Part shown: positions 15,612 through 23,574 of the stretch, in pieces
Position numbering within the stretch: position 1 is the stretch's first letter
Layout: each line of letters opens with the position of its first letter
Origin: Mesorhizobium sp. ZC-5
Lineage (GTDB): Bacteria > Pseudomonadota > Alphaproteobacteria > Rhizobiales > Rhizobiaceae
Direction: 5' to 3'
Assembly: GCF_025753855.1 (NCBI RefSeq)
Contig: NZ_JAOWPT010000009.1
Coordinates: forward strand, 124,001-188,000
Length of the DNA: 64,000 nucleotides
Made by a program: the position numbers and the translations under genes
Notes under the pieces: model-generated
Database searches by the model: none
Told to the model about the DNA's origin: nothing
Seen by the model: the letters and a program-made list of their open reading frames with translations, nothing else

Positions 15612-17327
15612 TCAGCTTTCCTCGTGGGGAAATTCCGCGGTCAGGAAATCCAGATCACAGCCCCGCTCGGCCTGTAGCACATGCCGCTTGAAGAGGCCCA
15701 GCCAGCCACGATCCTTCGCGGCGAGCCGGGGAGGCTTTGCCACACGCCGCCGCGCCAGTTCAGTCTCTTCGACAACAAGGTCGATGCGGCGATCCTTGAC
15801 GCTGATGCGGACAAGGTCGCCATTCCGGACGAGGTCGAGCGGGCCGCCGGCCGCCGCTTCCGGCGAAACGTGCAGCACGATGGTTCCAAAAGCAGTGCCG
15901 CTCATGCGGGCATCCGAGATGCGCAGCATGTCCTTGACGCCACGCCTGGCGAGCTTTGCCGGGATGGGCAGGTAGCCGGCCTCCGGCATTCCGGCGCCGA
16001 TCGGGCCGGCGTTCTTCAGCACCAGCGCGTCGTCCTCGGTCACGTCCAGATCCGGATCGTCGATGCGGGCGGAGAGATCGGCCAGTCCGTCGAAGACGAC
16101 GGCGCGCGCGGTTTTCTCGAACAGACGCTCATCAGCCGCCGCCCGCTTCAGCACCGCACCCCCGGGAGCGAGCGATCCGAACAGTCCGACCAGCCCGCCG
16201 TTTTCGCGCACCGGATTTTCGACCGGCCGGATCACCTCGTCGGCGATCCATGCGTCGTCGGCAGCGGCAAAGTCGCCGAGCGGCGCGCCGGTCACCGTCA
16301 TCGCATCGAGATCGAGCTTTCCGCGCAGCCGGTTCAGCACTGCGCCGACGCCGCCGGCGGCAAAGAAATCCTCCATGTAGCCCTGGCCGGTCGGCTTGAG
16401 GTCGACCAGCACGGGGGTCTCGTCGGAGAACCGGTTCAGCCGCTCCAGGGAAAAGTCCAAACCGAGACGGCCGGCCATGGCGGCGACATGCACGACCGCG
16501 TTGGTCGAACCGCCGATCGCCAGCAGCATCTTCATGGCGTTGTCGAAACTCGCCTGGCTCAGCATGCGGTCGTAGGTGAGGCCGCTCGAAACAAGCTGCA
16601 TCGCCGCCCGCCCGGTTTCCTCGGCGGCGCGCAACCGGTCGGCATGAACGGCCGGGATGGCCGCGGTGCCCGGCAACATCAGGCCCATCGTCTCGCACAG
16701 GATCGCCATGGTGCTGGCCGTGCCCATCACCGAGCAGGTGCCTTCCGTGGTTGCAAGCGTCTGCTCGATCTTTCCGATTTCCTGCTTGTCGACTTCGCCG
16801 GACCTGTATTTTGCCCAGAAGCGGCGGCAGTCGGTGCAGGCGCCGAGCCGCTCGCCCTTGTAGAGCGAGGTCATCATCGGTCCGGTCGCCAGCATGATCG
16901 CCGGCTTGCCAGCCGAGATGGCGCCCATGGCCAGCGCCGGCAGCGTCTTGTCGCAGCCGCCGACCAGGATCACCGCATCCATTGGCTGGGCGCGGATCAT
17001 CTCTTCCGTCGCCATCGCCATCAGATTGCGGAACACCATGCTGGTCGGGTTGAGAAAAACCTCGCCGAGCGACGGCACCGGGAAATCGAGCGGCAGGCCG
17101 CCGGCGGCAAGAACGCCGCGCTTTGCCGCCTCGACCAGCCGCGGCACGCCACGATGGCAATTGTTGAAGTCGCTGGCCGTCCAGGTGATGCCGACCACCG
17201 GCTTGGACAACAGATCACGCGAATAGCCCATCGACTGGGCGAAGGACCGCCGCAGATAGGCTGCAAAGCCTGGATCGCCGTAATTGGTCAATCCCGCGGC
17301 CAGCCCCCTTGGCTTGTCCTCCGCCAT
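15612..17327 (-). CDS. IlvD/Edd-family dehydratase (sugar-acid dehydratase-like)
   Basis: 571 residues, close to the family norm. The three Fe-S cysteines are in FNNCHRGVP, VGGCDKTLP and EGTCSVMGTAS. The pattern is that of the sugar-acid branch (L-arabinonate or D-xylonate dehydratase-like), although IlvD itself (dihydroxy-acid dehydratase) has the same fold. It dehydrates a 2,3-dihydroxy acid to a 2-keto-3-deoxy acid. It lies between the D-2-hydroxyacid dehydrogenase gene (21 bases upstream) and the HpcH aldolase gene, supporting a three-step unit. Confidence 0.9.
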   Translation of the reverse strand: MAEDKPRGLAAGLTNYGDPGFAAYLRRSFAQSMGYSRDLLSKPVVGITWTASDFNNCHRGVPRLVEAAKRGVLAAGGLPLDFPVPSLGEVFLNPTSMVFRNLMAMATEEMIRAQPMDAVILVGGCDKTLPALAMGAISAGKPAIMLATGPMMTSLYKGERLGACTDCRRFWAKYRSGEVDKQEIGKIEQTLATTEGTCSVMGTASTMAILCETMGLMLPGTAAIPAVHADRLRAAEETGRAAMQLVSSGLTYDRMLSQASFDNAMKMLLAIGGSTNAVVHVAAMAGRLGLDFSLERLNRFSDETPVLVDLKPTGQGYMEDFFAAGGVGAVLNRLRGKLDLDAMTVTGAPLGDFAAADDAWIADEVIRPVENPVRENGGLVGLFGSLAPGGAVLKRAAADERLFEKTARAVVFDGLADLSARIDDPDLDVTEDDALVLKNAGPIGAGMPEAGYLPIPAKLARRGVKDMLRISDARMSGTAFGTIVLHVSPEAAAGGPLDLVRNGDLVRISVKDRRIDLVVEETELARRRVAKPPRLAAKDRGWLGLFKRHVLQAERGCDLDFLTAEFPHEES

Positions 17328-17348
17328 GTTCGTCAGAACCTTCCGCGA

Positions 17349-18386
17349 TCAGGCGCGTTGCGCGCCGGCGTCGCTGCCGGCGAACTGGCGGGGCTTGGAA
17401 GGAACCACCACGAGGTCCGACCTCGGGATCGGCTCGCCATTGATGACGCGCTGCATGTTGCGGAAGGCATGCAGGGCCACCGGCGCGACGTTATCGAGCA
17501 CGCTTCCGGCGGTGTGCGGCGTCAGCACGACATTGTCCATCGCGAGCAGCTTGCTCGATGCCGGCAGCGGCTCCGGCTCGAAGGCGTCAAGCCCCGCCGA
17601 CAGAAGCTGGCCGGAATTCAGCGCCGCCACCATGGCCTGCTCGTCGACGACGTCGCCGCGGGCACAGTTGACCAGCACCGAGCCGCGTTTCATGCGGGCG
17701 AGGCTCCTGGCGTTGATGATGTGATGGTTGGCCTCGCCGCCGGGGCAATGCAGGGTGAGGATATCGCTCTCGGCCATCAAGTCGTCGAAAGACACATAGC
17801 GGGCGTTGAGCTTTTTCTCGACTTCTTCGCTGGCCCGGTAGGGGTCATGGTAGATGATCTCCACCTCGAAGCCCTGCAGGCGCTGGGCGACGTTCTTGCC
17901 GATGTTGCCGAAGCCGAGGATGCCGACCTTCTTGCCGGAGAGCTTGCGGCAGAGCGGGCGCAGTTCGGTGTAGATCCATTCGCCCGCCCGCATGCTGCGG
18001 TCGGCCAGCGAAATGCGGCGCAAGGCGCCAAGGATCAGCAGCAAGGTGTGCTCGGCGACGGCGCCGGCATTCGAGCCGGCGGTGATCGCCACCGGGACGC
18101 CCTGCCGCTCGGCGCCTTCCAGGTCGATCTTGTCGACGCCGATGCCCCATTTGTGGACCAGCCGCAGCTTCGGCGATTCCTGGATCAGTTTTTCGGTTAC
18201 CGGCATGGTGACCAGGATGAAATCGCTCTCGTGAACGAGCGGATGCGCGGCCTCTCCCGTCTCGACGCTGAACGTAAGATCGAACTCCGCCGGCGCGACG
18301 TCGCGAATGATCGCCTCGGCTTCGGGGCCGAAGGCGCGGCCCACGCAGGCCACTTTGAATTTGTTGGACGAACCGTTCGACGGCAT
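17349..18386 (-). CDS. D-isomer-specific 2-hydroxyacid dehydrogenase (NAD-dependent)
   Basis: 345 residues. The NAD motif GILGFGNIGKNVA and the catalytic residues Arg (NCARGDVVDE), Glu (DAFEPEP) and His (LTPHTAGS) are all present. It interconverts a 2-hydroxy acid and a 2-oxo acid with NAD(H). It is less similar to the other two such enzymes in the window (34570 and 39320), which form their own pair. It is the first gene of the unit with IlvD/Edd and HpcH genes, divergent from another HpcH aldolase gene across the palindrome at 18405-18423. Confidence 0.9.
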   Translation of the reverse strand: MPSNGSSNKFKVACVGRAFGPEAEAIIRDVAPAEFDLTFSVETGEAAHPLVHESDFILVTMPVTEKLIQESPKLRLVHKWGIGVDKIDLEGAERQGVPVAITAGSNAGAVAEHTLLLILGALRRISLADRSMRAGEWIYTELRPLCRKLSGKKVGILGFGNIGKNVAQRLQGFEVEIIYHDPYRASEEVEKKLNARYVSFDDLMAESDILTLHCPGGEANHHIINARSLARMKRGSVLVNCARGDVVDEQAMVAALNSGQLLSAGLDAFEPEPLPASSKLLAMDNVVLTPHTAGSVLDNVAPVALHAFRNMQRVINGEPIPRSDLVVVPSKPRQFAGSDAGAQRA

Positions 18387-18404
18387 GTATCTCTCCAGGA
18401 AAGA

Positions 18405-18423
18405 TTGTCAGTTTATATGACAA
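18405..18423. promoter_or_regulatory. TTGTCA-N7-TGACAA inverted repeat in divergent promoter
   Basis: Perfect 6-base arms with the AT-rich centre GTTTATA. It lies in the 105-base gap between the 2-hydroxyacid dehydrogenase gene (minus) and the HpcH aldolase gene (plus). It resembles but does not match TGTATACA, so another GntR protein (for example 14029-14766) may bind here. Confidence 0.5.
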
Positions 18424-18491
18424 AGTTGACGTAACGCAAGTGAACTCGATGAACCGGAAGGCCCGGTTCGGCAGGCAAGAGGGGAGAACCA

Positions 18492-19292
18492 ATGGAAAAA
18501 CTTCACGTCGGCAACGCCGCGTTGGAAAGGATGCGGGCCGGAGAGGTGACGCTCGGCCTGGTGGTGCGCCTGGCGCGGTCGGGAGAGGTCGCGGCGATCG
18601 CCAAGGTCAGCGGTCACGACTTCCTCTTCATCGACACCCAGCACGCGCTGTTTTCGTTGGAGACCATCGGCCACATCGCGCAGGCCGCGATCGGCTGCGG
18701 CGTGGCGACGATCGTACGGGTGCCGCGCCACGACGATCCCGATATCGCGAAGCTTCTCGACGCCGGTGTCTCCGGTATCGTCGTTGCCGATGTCGCCAAT
18801 GCCGACCAGGCGCGACGGGTCGTCGAGGCCTGCCGTTTCCCGCCGCTCGGCAAGCGCTCCGTCCAGAGCACCTATTCGGTCACCGGCTACCGGCCGTATC
18901 CGATCGTCGAACTCTTGCGCGAGATCGAGGACAAGACATTGGTCGCCTGCATGATCGAGACGGTCGAGGGTGTCGAGAATCTCGACGCAATCGCCGCTGT
19001 CGAGGGTGTCGATGTCATCCATCTCGGCTGTACGGACCTTCTGGCGGATATGGGCAAGCCCGGAGCCTTCGACGATCCGGAGCTGTTGTCGGTGGTGCAT
19101 CGCCTGATTTCGACATGCGGCGCCAATGGCAAGTTCGCCGGGCTGGGTGGCGACCGCAATCTTGAGCGCCTTGCCGGGTACATCGAGAAAGGCCTGCGCT
19201 TTCACACCACTCAAACCGACATCACCTACCTGATCGAAGGCGCGTCGCAGCGCGCCAAGGCCCTGAAGAACGCGGTGAAGGCGCGTTCGTGA
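18492..19292 (+). CDS. HpcH/HpaI-family aldolase (module 2)
   Basis: 266 residues. Metal ligands are visible in MIETVEGVENLD and LGCTDLLADMGKPG, and the active-site Arg in TIVRVPRHDDPD. The catalytic histidine motif reads FIDTQHALFS, with Gln in place of the Glu usual before His. It is a stand-alone plus-strand gene with GGGGAGAACC before the ATG and a strong bidirectional terminator behind it. It would cleave a 4-hydroxy-2-oxo acid to pyruvate or oxaloacetate and an aldehyde; the substrate is unknown. Confidence 0.87.
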   Translation: MEKLHVGNAALERMRAGEVTLGLVVRLARSGEVAAIAKVSGHDFLFIDTQHALFSLETIGHIAQAAIGCGVATIVRVPRHDDPDIAKLLDAGVSGIVVADVANADQARRVVEACRFPPLGKRSVQSTYSVTGYRPYPIVELLREIEDKTLVACMIETVEGVENLDAIAAVEGVDVIHLGCTDLLADMGKPGAFDDPELLSVVHRLISTCGANGKFAGLGGDRNLERLAGYIEKGLRFHTTQTDITYLIEGASQRAKALKNAVKARS

Positions 19293-19303
19293 ACCCCGAA
19301 AAT

Positions 19304-19333
19304 GGGAAGGACCGGCTAAAGCCGGTCCTTCCC
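19304..19333. terminator. Strong hairpin terminator between convergent genes
   Basis: GGGAAGGACCGGC (19304-19316) pairs perfectly with GCCGGTCCTTCCC (19321-19333) around the loop TAAA. It lies between the convergent aldolase gene and receptor 2 gene and could stop transcription from both sides. Confidence 0.8.
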
Positions 19334-19367
19334 GCCGTTTGCTGCGCGCAAACAGCCTCGGGAGGAG

Positions 19368-20315
19368 CTATTTTAGCCAGCGGTCGCTTTCCCACAGCGC
19401 CTTCAGCATCTCGGATTCCTTGGCCACCCAATCCGCCGTTTCCTTGCCGTTCATCACGTTGAGGAGGAGCGTGCGTTCCTTTGCGACTTTCTGGAATTCC
19501 GGATCGGCGGCGACCTGGGAAAAGCAGGTCGACAGTTTCTCCACGACTTCCGGCGGAGTCGCCGCAGGCGCTCCAAGCACGTGGTTGGAGCCGCCGAAGA
19601 TCTCGTAGCCCTGTTCCTTGAAGGTCGGCACGTCCGGCAGTTCGGGCCGGCGTTCCGGCGAAGCGATGGCCAGGGTCTGCAGCTCGTTCTGGAACTGCGC
19701 GACTTCGGTCATGGAGTTGCCCGACACGTCGACATGGCCCCCGATGACGGCGTTGCGGGATGCCGCGGCATCGGTCATCGGGATGAAGGTGAACTTGGCA
19801 TCGGCCGCCTTCATGAAGGCGAGCATCTTGATGTGGTCGTCGGCGCCGAAGTTCGAGATTCCCATGTTGACCTGGCCGGCCTTGGCTGCCGCCACGACTT
19901 CCTCCAGCGTTTTGTACTTGCCGCCTTTCTTGGCATTGATCGTCACGATCGAGCCGTAGAGGTTGCCGAGGAATGCAAAGCTGTCGAGCTTGTAGGGCGG
20001 GCTTTCCTTGGTGATCGCGCCGGCCGGGAAGTTCGGCACGTTGAGCGCGCCGATCGTATAGCCGTCGGGCTTGGCGTTCGCCAGTTCGGCAAAGCCGAGT
20101 TCACCGCCCGCACCGGGCTTGTTGACGAACACGACCGGCTGTCCGAGGCACTTTTCCATGAACGGACCCCAGGTGCGGGCGCCGACGTCCGACGTGCCGC
20201 CAGGACCGTAGGGGATGATGAATGTAACGGGCTGTTCCGGGTATTCGGCCATTGCCGGCCCCGCCAGCATCGACGTCGCGGTGGCCGCCGCGAGCAGAAT
20301 TTTCAAAGTACGCAT
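19368..20315 (-). CDS. TctC/Bug-family tripartite tricarboxylate transporter substrate-binding protein (receptor 2)
   Basis: 315 residues from ATG 20315, which has GGGAGGAAACTGGAT before it. The signal peptide is MRTLKILLAAATATSMLAGP with cleavage near AMA-EYP. Shared receptor features are EKCLGQP, FGADDHIKML, the second Cys in KLSTCFSQVAADPEF and the C-terminal LWESDRW. The pocket segment NKPGAGGELG differs from that of receptor 1, so a different ligand is likely. It lies 55 bases downstream of the VOC-family gene and probably shares its promoter with the TTGTATACAT site at 20799. Confidence 0.9.
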   Translation of the reverse strand: MRTLKILLAAATATSMLAGPAMAEYPEQPVTFIIPYGPGGTSDVGARTWGPFMEKCLGQPVVFVNKPGAGGELGFAELANAKPDGYTIGALNVPNFPAGAITKESPPYKLDSFAFLGNLYGSIVTINAKKGGKYKTLEEVVAAAKAGQVNMGISNFGADDHIKMLAFMKAADAKFTFIPMTDAAASRNAVIGGHVDVSGNSMTEVAQFQNELQTLAIASPERRPELPDVPTFKEQGYEIFGGSNHVLGAPAATPPEVVEKLSTCFSQVAADPEFQKVAKERTLLLNVMNGKETADWVAKESEMLKALWESDRWLK

Positions 20316-20370
20316 ATCCAGTTTCCTCCCTGATAGTGCGGCGGCCGATGAACACGGCCGCTGTCGATTG

Positions 20371-20769
20371 TTATTGTTTCGGCGGTTGCATGAGTTCGAC
20401 GCGGACGCCGTCCGGCGTGTGCATGAAGGCGACCATCTGGCCGCCCCTGCCGACGCGCGGGGCCTCGTCGAGTTTGGCGCCGAGCGCCGAGAGGCGCTCG
20501 ACATCGGCGTCGATATCCGTCGAATCGATGCCGAAATGCTCGAGACCGAGATGTACGCCGACGATGCCGTCGGGCAGGGTCTCGCCCTGCTGCTCGCCGG
20601 AAAAGTTCACCCGCAGCGAGCCGTCTTCGGTCTGGCAGCGAATGAAACGGTCACCCGACTTGCGGGTTTCGTCGGTCAGGATGGTGAAGTTGAAGGCTTT
20701 CGCGAACCAGTCGGCCGACGCTCCCGGGTCGCGTGACTTTACGTGAATGTGATTGATGCGGAACACCAT
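20371..20769 (-). CDS. VOC-family (glyoxalase/dioxygenase fold) protein
   Basis: 132 residues, one VOC unit. Metal-ligand candidates are His in INHIHVKSRD, His in LGLEHFGIDS and Glu in RVELMQPP. These small proteins may be isomerases, epimerases, lyases or dioxygenases on metabolites. It is the first gene of a two-gene unit with receptor 2, immediately downstream of the operator-like site at 20799-20808, and the MFS gene follows upstream on the same strand. The reaction is not assignable. Confidence 0.82.
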   Translation of the reverse strand: MVFRINHIHVKSRDPGASADWFAKAFNFTILTDETRKSGDRFIRCQTEDGSLRVNFSGEQQGETLPDGIVGVHLGLEHFGIDSTDIDADVERLSALGAKLDEAPRVGRGGQMVAFMHTPDGVRVELMQPPKQ

Positions 20770-20798
20770 GGAGCGCGATCCAATTCATCTGCATGCGG

Positions 20799-20808
20799 TT
20801 GTATACAT
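20799..20808. promoter_or_regulatory. TTGTATACAT operator-like palindrome
   Basis: Contains TGTATACA (20800-20807), 30 bases upstream of the VOC gene start on the minus strand. The position overlaps a likely promoter for the VOC-receptor 2 unit. Confidence 0.6.
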
Positions 20809-20876
20809 CACACATAGTGACATAGCAGTTGCCCGGCTTTGTCAAGCCGATTGTTATGAGGCAGAGCTAAAATGCG

Positions 20877-22373
20877 TCAGATGCGGCGCAGTGGCAGCGT
20901 CCAGACAAAAATGGCCGCAAGCGCGGCAATCCCGGCAATCGCGAGGAAGGCCGCGCGGAAGGATTGCGCGAACTCGGCCTGGATGATCTCGCTGCGCGCG
21001 GCTGGCAGGCTTTCGAGCGCGCCGGCACCGTACTGCAGCACCTGGCCGAACAGGCGCCCGGCTTCCGGATCGGTGTACGACAGCGTCGTGAACAAAACGG
21101 CAGCGACGATGGCGGTGCCGAGTGCTGCGCCCATCGAACGCGAATACTGGACCGATGCCGCGCCGGCGCCGAGCATGGCCTGGCCGGCCGCCAGCTGGAC
21201 GGTAACCTGCACCACGCTCATGACGGTTCCCAGAAAAAGCGCCATCAGGCCGAGCGAAGCGGACAGTTCGATCGGGCGGAACTGTGGTGCGTAGAGCGCA
21301 ATGATCGTCAGCCCGGCCACGACGAAGACCAGTCCCCACGAGGGCAGGATGGCGGTTCGCCCGGTGCGGCTGATGATACGCCCGGTGATCAGCGAACCGA
21401 GGCCGATGCCGACGGTCATCGGCACCAGCAGCAGCCCGGTCTGGCTGGCCGACGCTTCATGCACGACGCGCAGATAGATGGGCACGAAGGTCAGCAGCGC
21501 GACCAGAATGGCGCCGTGGCAGCCGGCGACCGCGTTGGCGCGCCAGATTGTTGGATTGCGGAAAAGATCGACCGGGAGGAGGGGGGCGGTCACACGGTGC
21601 TCTACCGAAACCAGGAGCACGAACGAGATGACAGCGACGACCAGCAAGGCCAGCATCAACGGTATTCCGCTGGCCTCGAAGCGTTGCACATGCTCCAGCA
21701 GCACCAGCACCGAGATCACGAAGCAGGCAAACAGCAGCAGGCCGAGATAGTCGAACTTGAAGACGCCGCCCTTGGCGCCATGCCTGGGCAGGCGCGAAAT
21801 CTGCCAGATTGCCAGGAGGCCGAGAGGCAAGGTGAAGATGAAGATCGAGCGCCAGCCGAAATGCTCGGTCAGGAGCCCGCCCAGCACAGGCCCGAGCGCA
21901 TTGGAGCTGACGCCGACAGTGGCCAGGTATCCCTGGTAGCGGGCGCGGTCGCGAGGTACCACGGTTTCGCCGATCAGTGCCTGGGCGAGCGCCATGAGGC
22001 CGCCGCCGCCCAATCCTTGCAGCACTCGGCCGATGACGAGCATCGTCAGGCTGCTGGCGAAGGAGCAGAGGACCGACGCCGCCATGAAGATGCCCAGGGC
22101 GCCGAGCATCATGTTGCGCCGGCCGAACGCGTCGCCGAGACGGCCATAGACCGGTGCGGCGACAGTCGCGGCGATGAGGTAGCCGATGACGACGAGCGAT
22201 ATCTGCTCGACGCCGCCCAGCGATCCGGCGATCGCCGGCAGCGCGGTTGCCAGGATCGACTGGTCGGACAGCGCCAGAAACATCGGCAACGCGACTTTTG
22301 GAAAAATATAGAGGAAGGTCGCCGAGGCCGGCTGTGCCCCGTCCGTGCCTGGAGAAGGATCCGGCGCGCTCAT
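20877..22373 (-). CDS. MFS transporter, DHA2 (EmrB/QacA-like) family, 14 TM
   Basis: 498 residues with about fourteen hydrophobic segments. The loop 2-3 motif GRLGDAFGRRNMML and the DHA2-like segment ALAQALIGETVVPRDRARYQ are present. Members usually export drugs or organic compounds with proton antiport. It is monocistronic; a CTGTATACAG palindrome lies about 190 bases upstream, which may place it in the same regulon, perhaps to export a toxic intermediate (inference). Confidence 0.88.
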   Translation of the reverse strand: MSAPDPSPGTDGAQPASATFLYIFPKVALPMFLALSDQSILATALPAIAGSLGGVEQISLVVIGYLIAATVAAPVYGRLGDAFGRRNMMLGALGIFMAASVLCSFASSLTMLVIGRVLQGLGGGGLMALAQALIGETVVPRDRARYQGYLATVGVSSNALGPVLGGLLTEHFGWRSIFIFTLPLGLLAIWQISRLPRHGAKGGVFKFDYLGLLLFACFVISVLVLLEHVQRFEASGIPLMLALLVVAVISFVLLVSVEHRVTAPLLPVDLFRNPTIWRANAVAGCHGAILVALLTFVPIYLRVVHEASASQTGLLLVPMTVGIGLGSLITGRIISRTGRTAILPSWGLVFVVAGLTIIALYAPQFRPIELSASLGLMALFLGTVMSVVQVTVQLAAGQAMLGAGAASVQYSRSMGAALGTAIVAAVLFTTLSYTDPEAGRLFGQVLQYGAGALESLPAARSEIIQAEFAQSFRAAFLAIAGIAALAAIFVWTLPLRRI

Positions 22374-22743
22374 CCCGGCAGCTTCCCGGCCATGTCATGT
22401 CGTGGATCGGGGAGGGGCGTCCGGTTGTAGCAGGGCCGATCCGGCCCTTCAGTGGCGAGGGTTTGCATGGTCAGCTGGAGAATCCGATTGGCGGTGTCGA
22501 GACGCAGCCGATGACGGCTTGTGGAAGCCAATCCGAAGTCCTGTATCTTGATGTATTTATCTGTATACAGATGACAACTTCACCGCAAGGCCGAAACGGC
22601 GTGTTCACCCCGACGTTACTACTGCCGGTCTGCCTGGATGCGTCGGAACGGATCAATTCAGTTCTTGCGACGTCGAGATTGTTGCACTGCCCGATACAGC
22701 GCTTGGGTGACTCTCGCCGTGGAATCGTGCGGAGCAGGGCTTC
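22374..22743. other. 370-base intergenic region without a gene
   Basis: Between the starts of the MFS gene (minus) and the end of the GntR gene (minus). The only clear structure is the palindrome at 22559-22572. Reading frames inside it are short and lack ribosome sites, so I see no gene. Confidence 0.6.
22559..22572. promoter_or_regulatory. ATCTGTATACAGAT perfect 14-base palindrome
   Basis: The longest perfect version of the TGTATACA motif in the window. A nearby TGTATTTAT (22552-22560) may be a weaker half-site. It lies upstream of the MFS gene and just downstream of the GntR gene. Confidence 0.65.
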
Positions 22744-23439
22744 CTAGCGGTTCATCAGCATCCGCAGGCGGGCACGCTGCGATTCGCGGATGTGCAGCCG
22801 GCTCGCGGCCTCGGCGCCTTCACTGTCGCGGTTTTCAATGGCCGAGACGATCGCCTGGTGTTCGCGCGAGGCGGAACCATAGCGCTCAGGTAGGCTGAAC
22901 GTCGTGTTCTGCAGCAGCGACAACGCATCCTCGAGATTGTTCAGCGCTTCGTGCATGTAGCGGTTGCGGGCCGCTTCGTAGATCGTCCGGTGCAGACTGT
23001 TGTTGATTCGCGCCAGCCGCGGCGGGTCGCCTTCCGCTTTCTCGAACTCGTCGAGAAATTCGCGCATCATGGAAATTTCAGCCGGCAGCGCATGCTGGGC
23101 CGCAAACCGGGCGGCGGCACCTTCAAGCACCTCGCGCATGGCGTAGAGTTCCATCACCTGCTGGGTGTTGAGTTCGACCACGACGATGCCGCGGCCGGGT
23201 GCCATCTCGACGAGGCGCCGGGCCTGCAGGTGCTGAAGCGCCTCGCGAACCGGAGTGCGGCTTACACCGAGCGATTGTGCGACGTCTTCCTCGCGGATGC
23301 GATCGCCCGGCAAGATGCGTCCGGCGCGGATGCCGTCGAGGAGCGCCTTGTAGACGAACTCGCCCCGGGGGCCACCGCGCGACGACAGGGCCGAACCCGT
23401 ACCCTGGTTGCCCGACATGAATTCCCGATCATCCGACAT
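22744..23439 (-). CDS. FCD-type (VanR-like) GntR-family regulator, candidate master regulator of the island
   Basis: 231 residues from ATG 23439 (GGGGTGACAGATTG before it); the frame continues upstream to 23487 without a better site. The winged helix contains IREEDVAQSLGVSRTPVREA, and the wing APGRGIVVVELN is classical. The FCD domain has the metal-binding pattern INNSLHRTIYEAARN, REHQAIVSAIE and SRLHIRES. FadR-subfamily proteins bind TNGTNNNACNA-like palindromes, a class to which TGTATACA belongs. The gene is central in the island and has a half-site (TTGTATGCC) in its own promoter, so it is a good candidate for the regulator of the recurring sites. Confidence 0.87.
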   Translation of the reverse strand: MSDDREFMSGNQGTGSALSSRGGPRGEFVYKALLDGIRAGRILPGDRIREEDVAQSLGVSRTPVREALQHLQARRLVEMAPGRGIVVVELNTQQVMELYAMREVLEGAAARFAAQHALPAEISMMREFLDEFEKAEGDPPRLARINNSLHRTIYEAARNRYMHEALNNLEDALSLLQNTTFSLPERYGSASREHQAIVSAIENRDSEGAEAASRLHIRESQRARLRMLMNR

Positions 23440-23499
23440 CAATCTGTCACCCCGTGACCGACATTCACCCCGAATGTCGACGAACATTTCCGTAGACTA

Positions 23500-23508
23500 T
23501 TGTATGCC
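23500..23508. promoter_or_regulatory. TTGTATGCC half-site upstream of GntR gene
   Basis: A degenerate TTGTAT half of the recurring motif, 61 bases upstream of the GntR start at 23439. It suggests autoregulation but the second half is poor. Confidence 0.35.
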
Positions 23509-23574
23509 GTGTGGCTGTAAGCCGACAATATGTCAACAGCCACGCCGTGGCGTCCGGTTTTTCTCCACCACGGT

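Noticed and set aside
5587-17327. Possible sulfo-Entner-Doudoroff pathway (SDR, propeller, IlvD/Edd, HpcH aldolase, aldehyde dehydrogenase)
   Set aside because: The same families serve ordinary sugar-acid routes, the propellers are PAL-like and not SMP-30-like, and no sulfoquinovosidase or linked sulfonate transporter was seen.
15681-18434. 917-codon open frame on the plus strand
   Set aside because: Antisense shadow of the IlvD/Edd and 2-hydroxyacid dehydrogenase genes. The translated protein is rich in Arg, His and Gln, as expected for a shadow.
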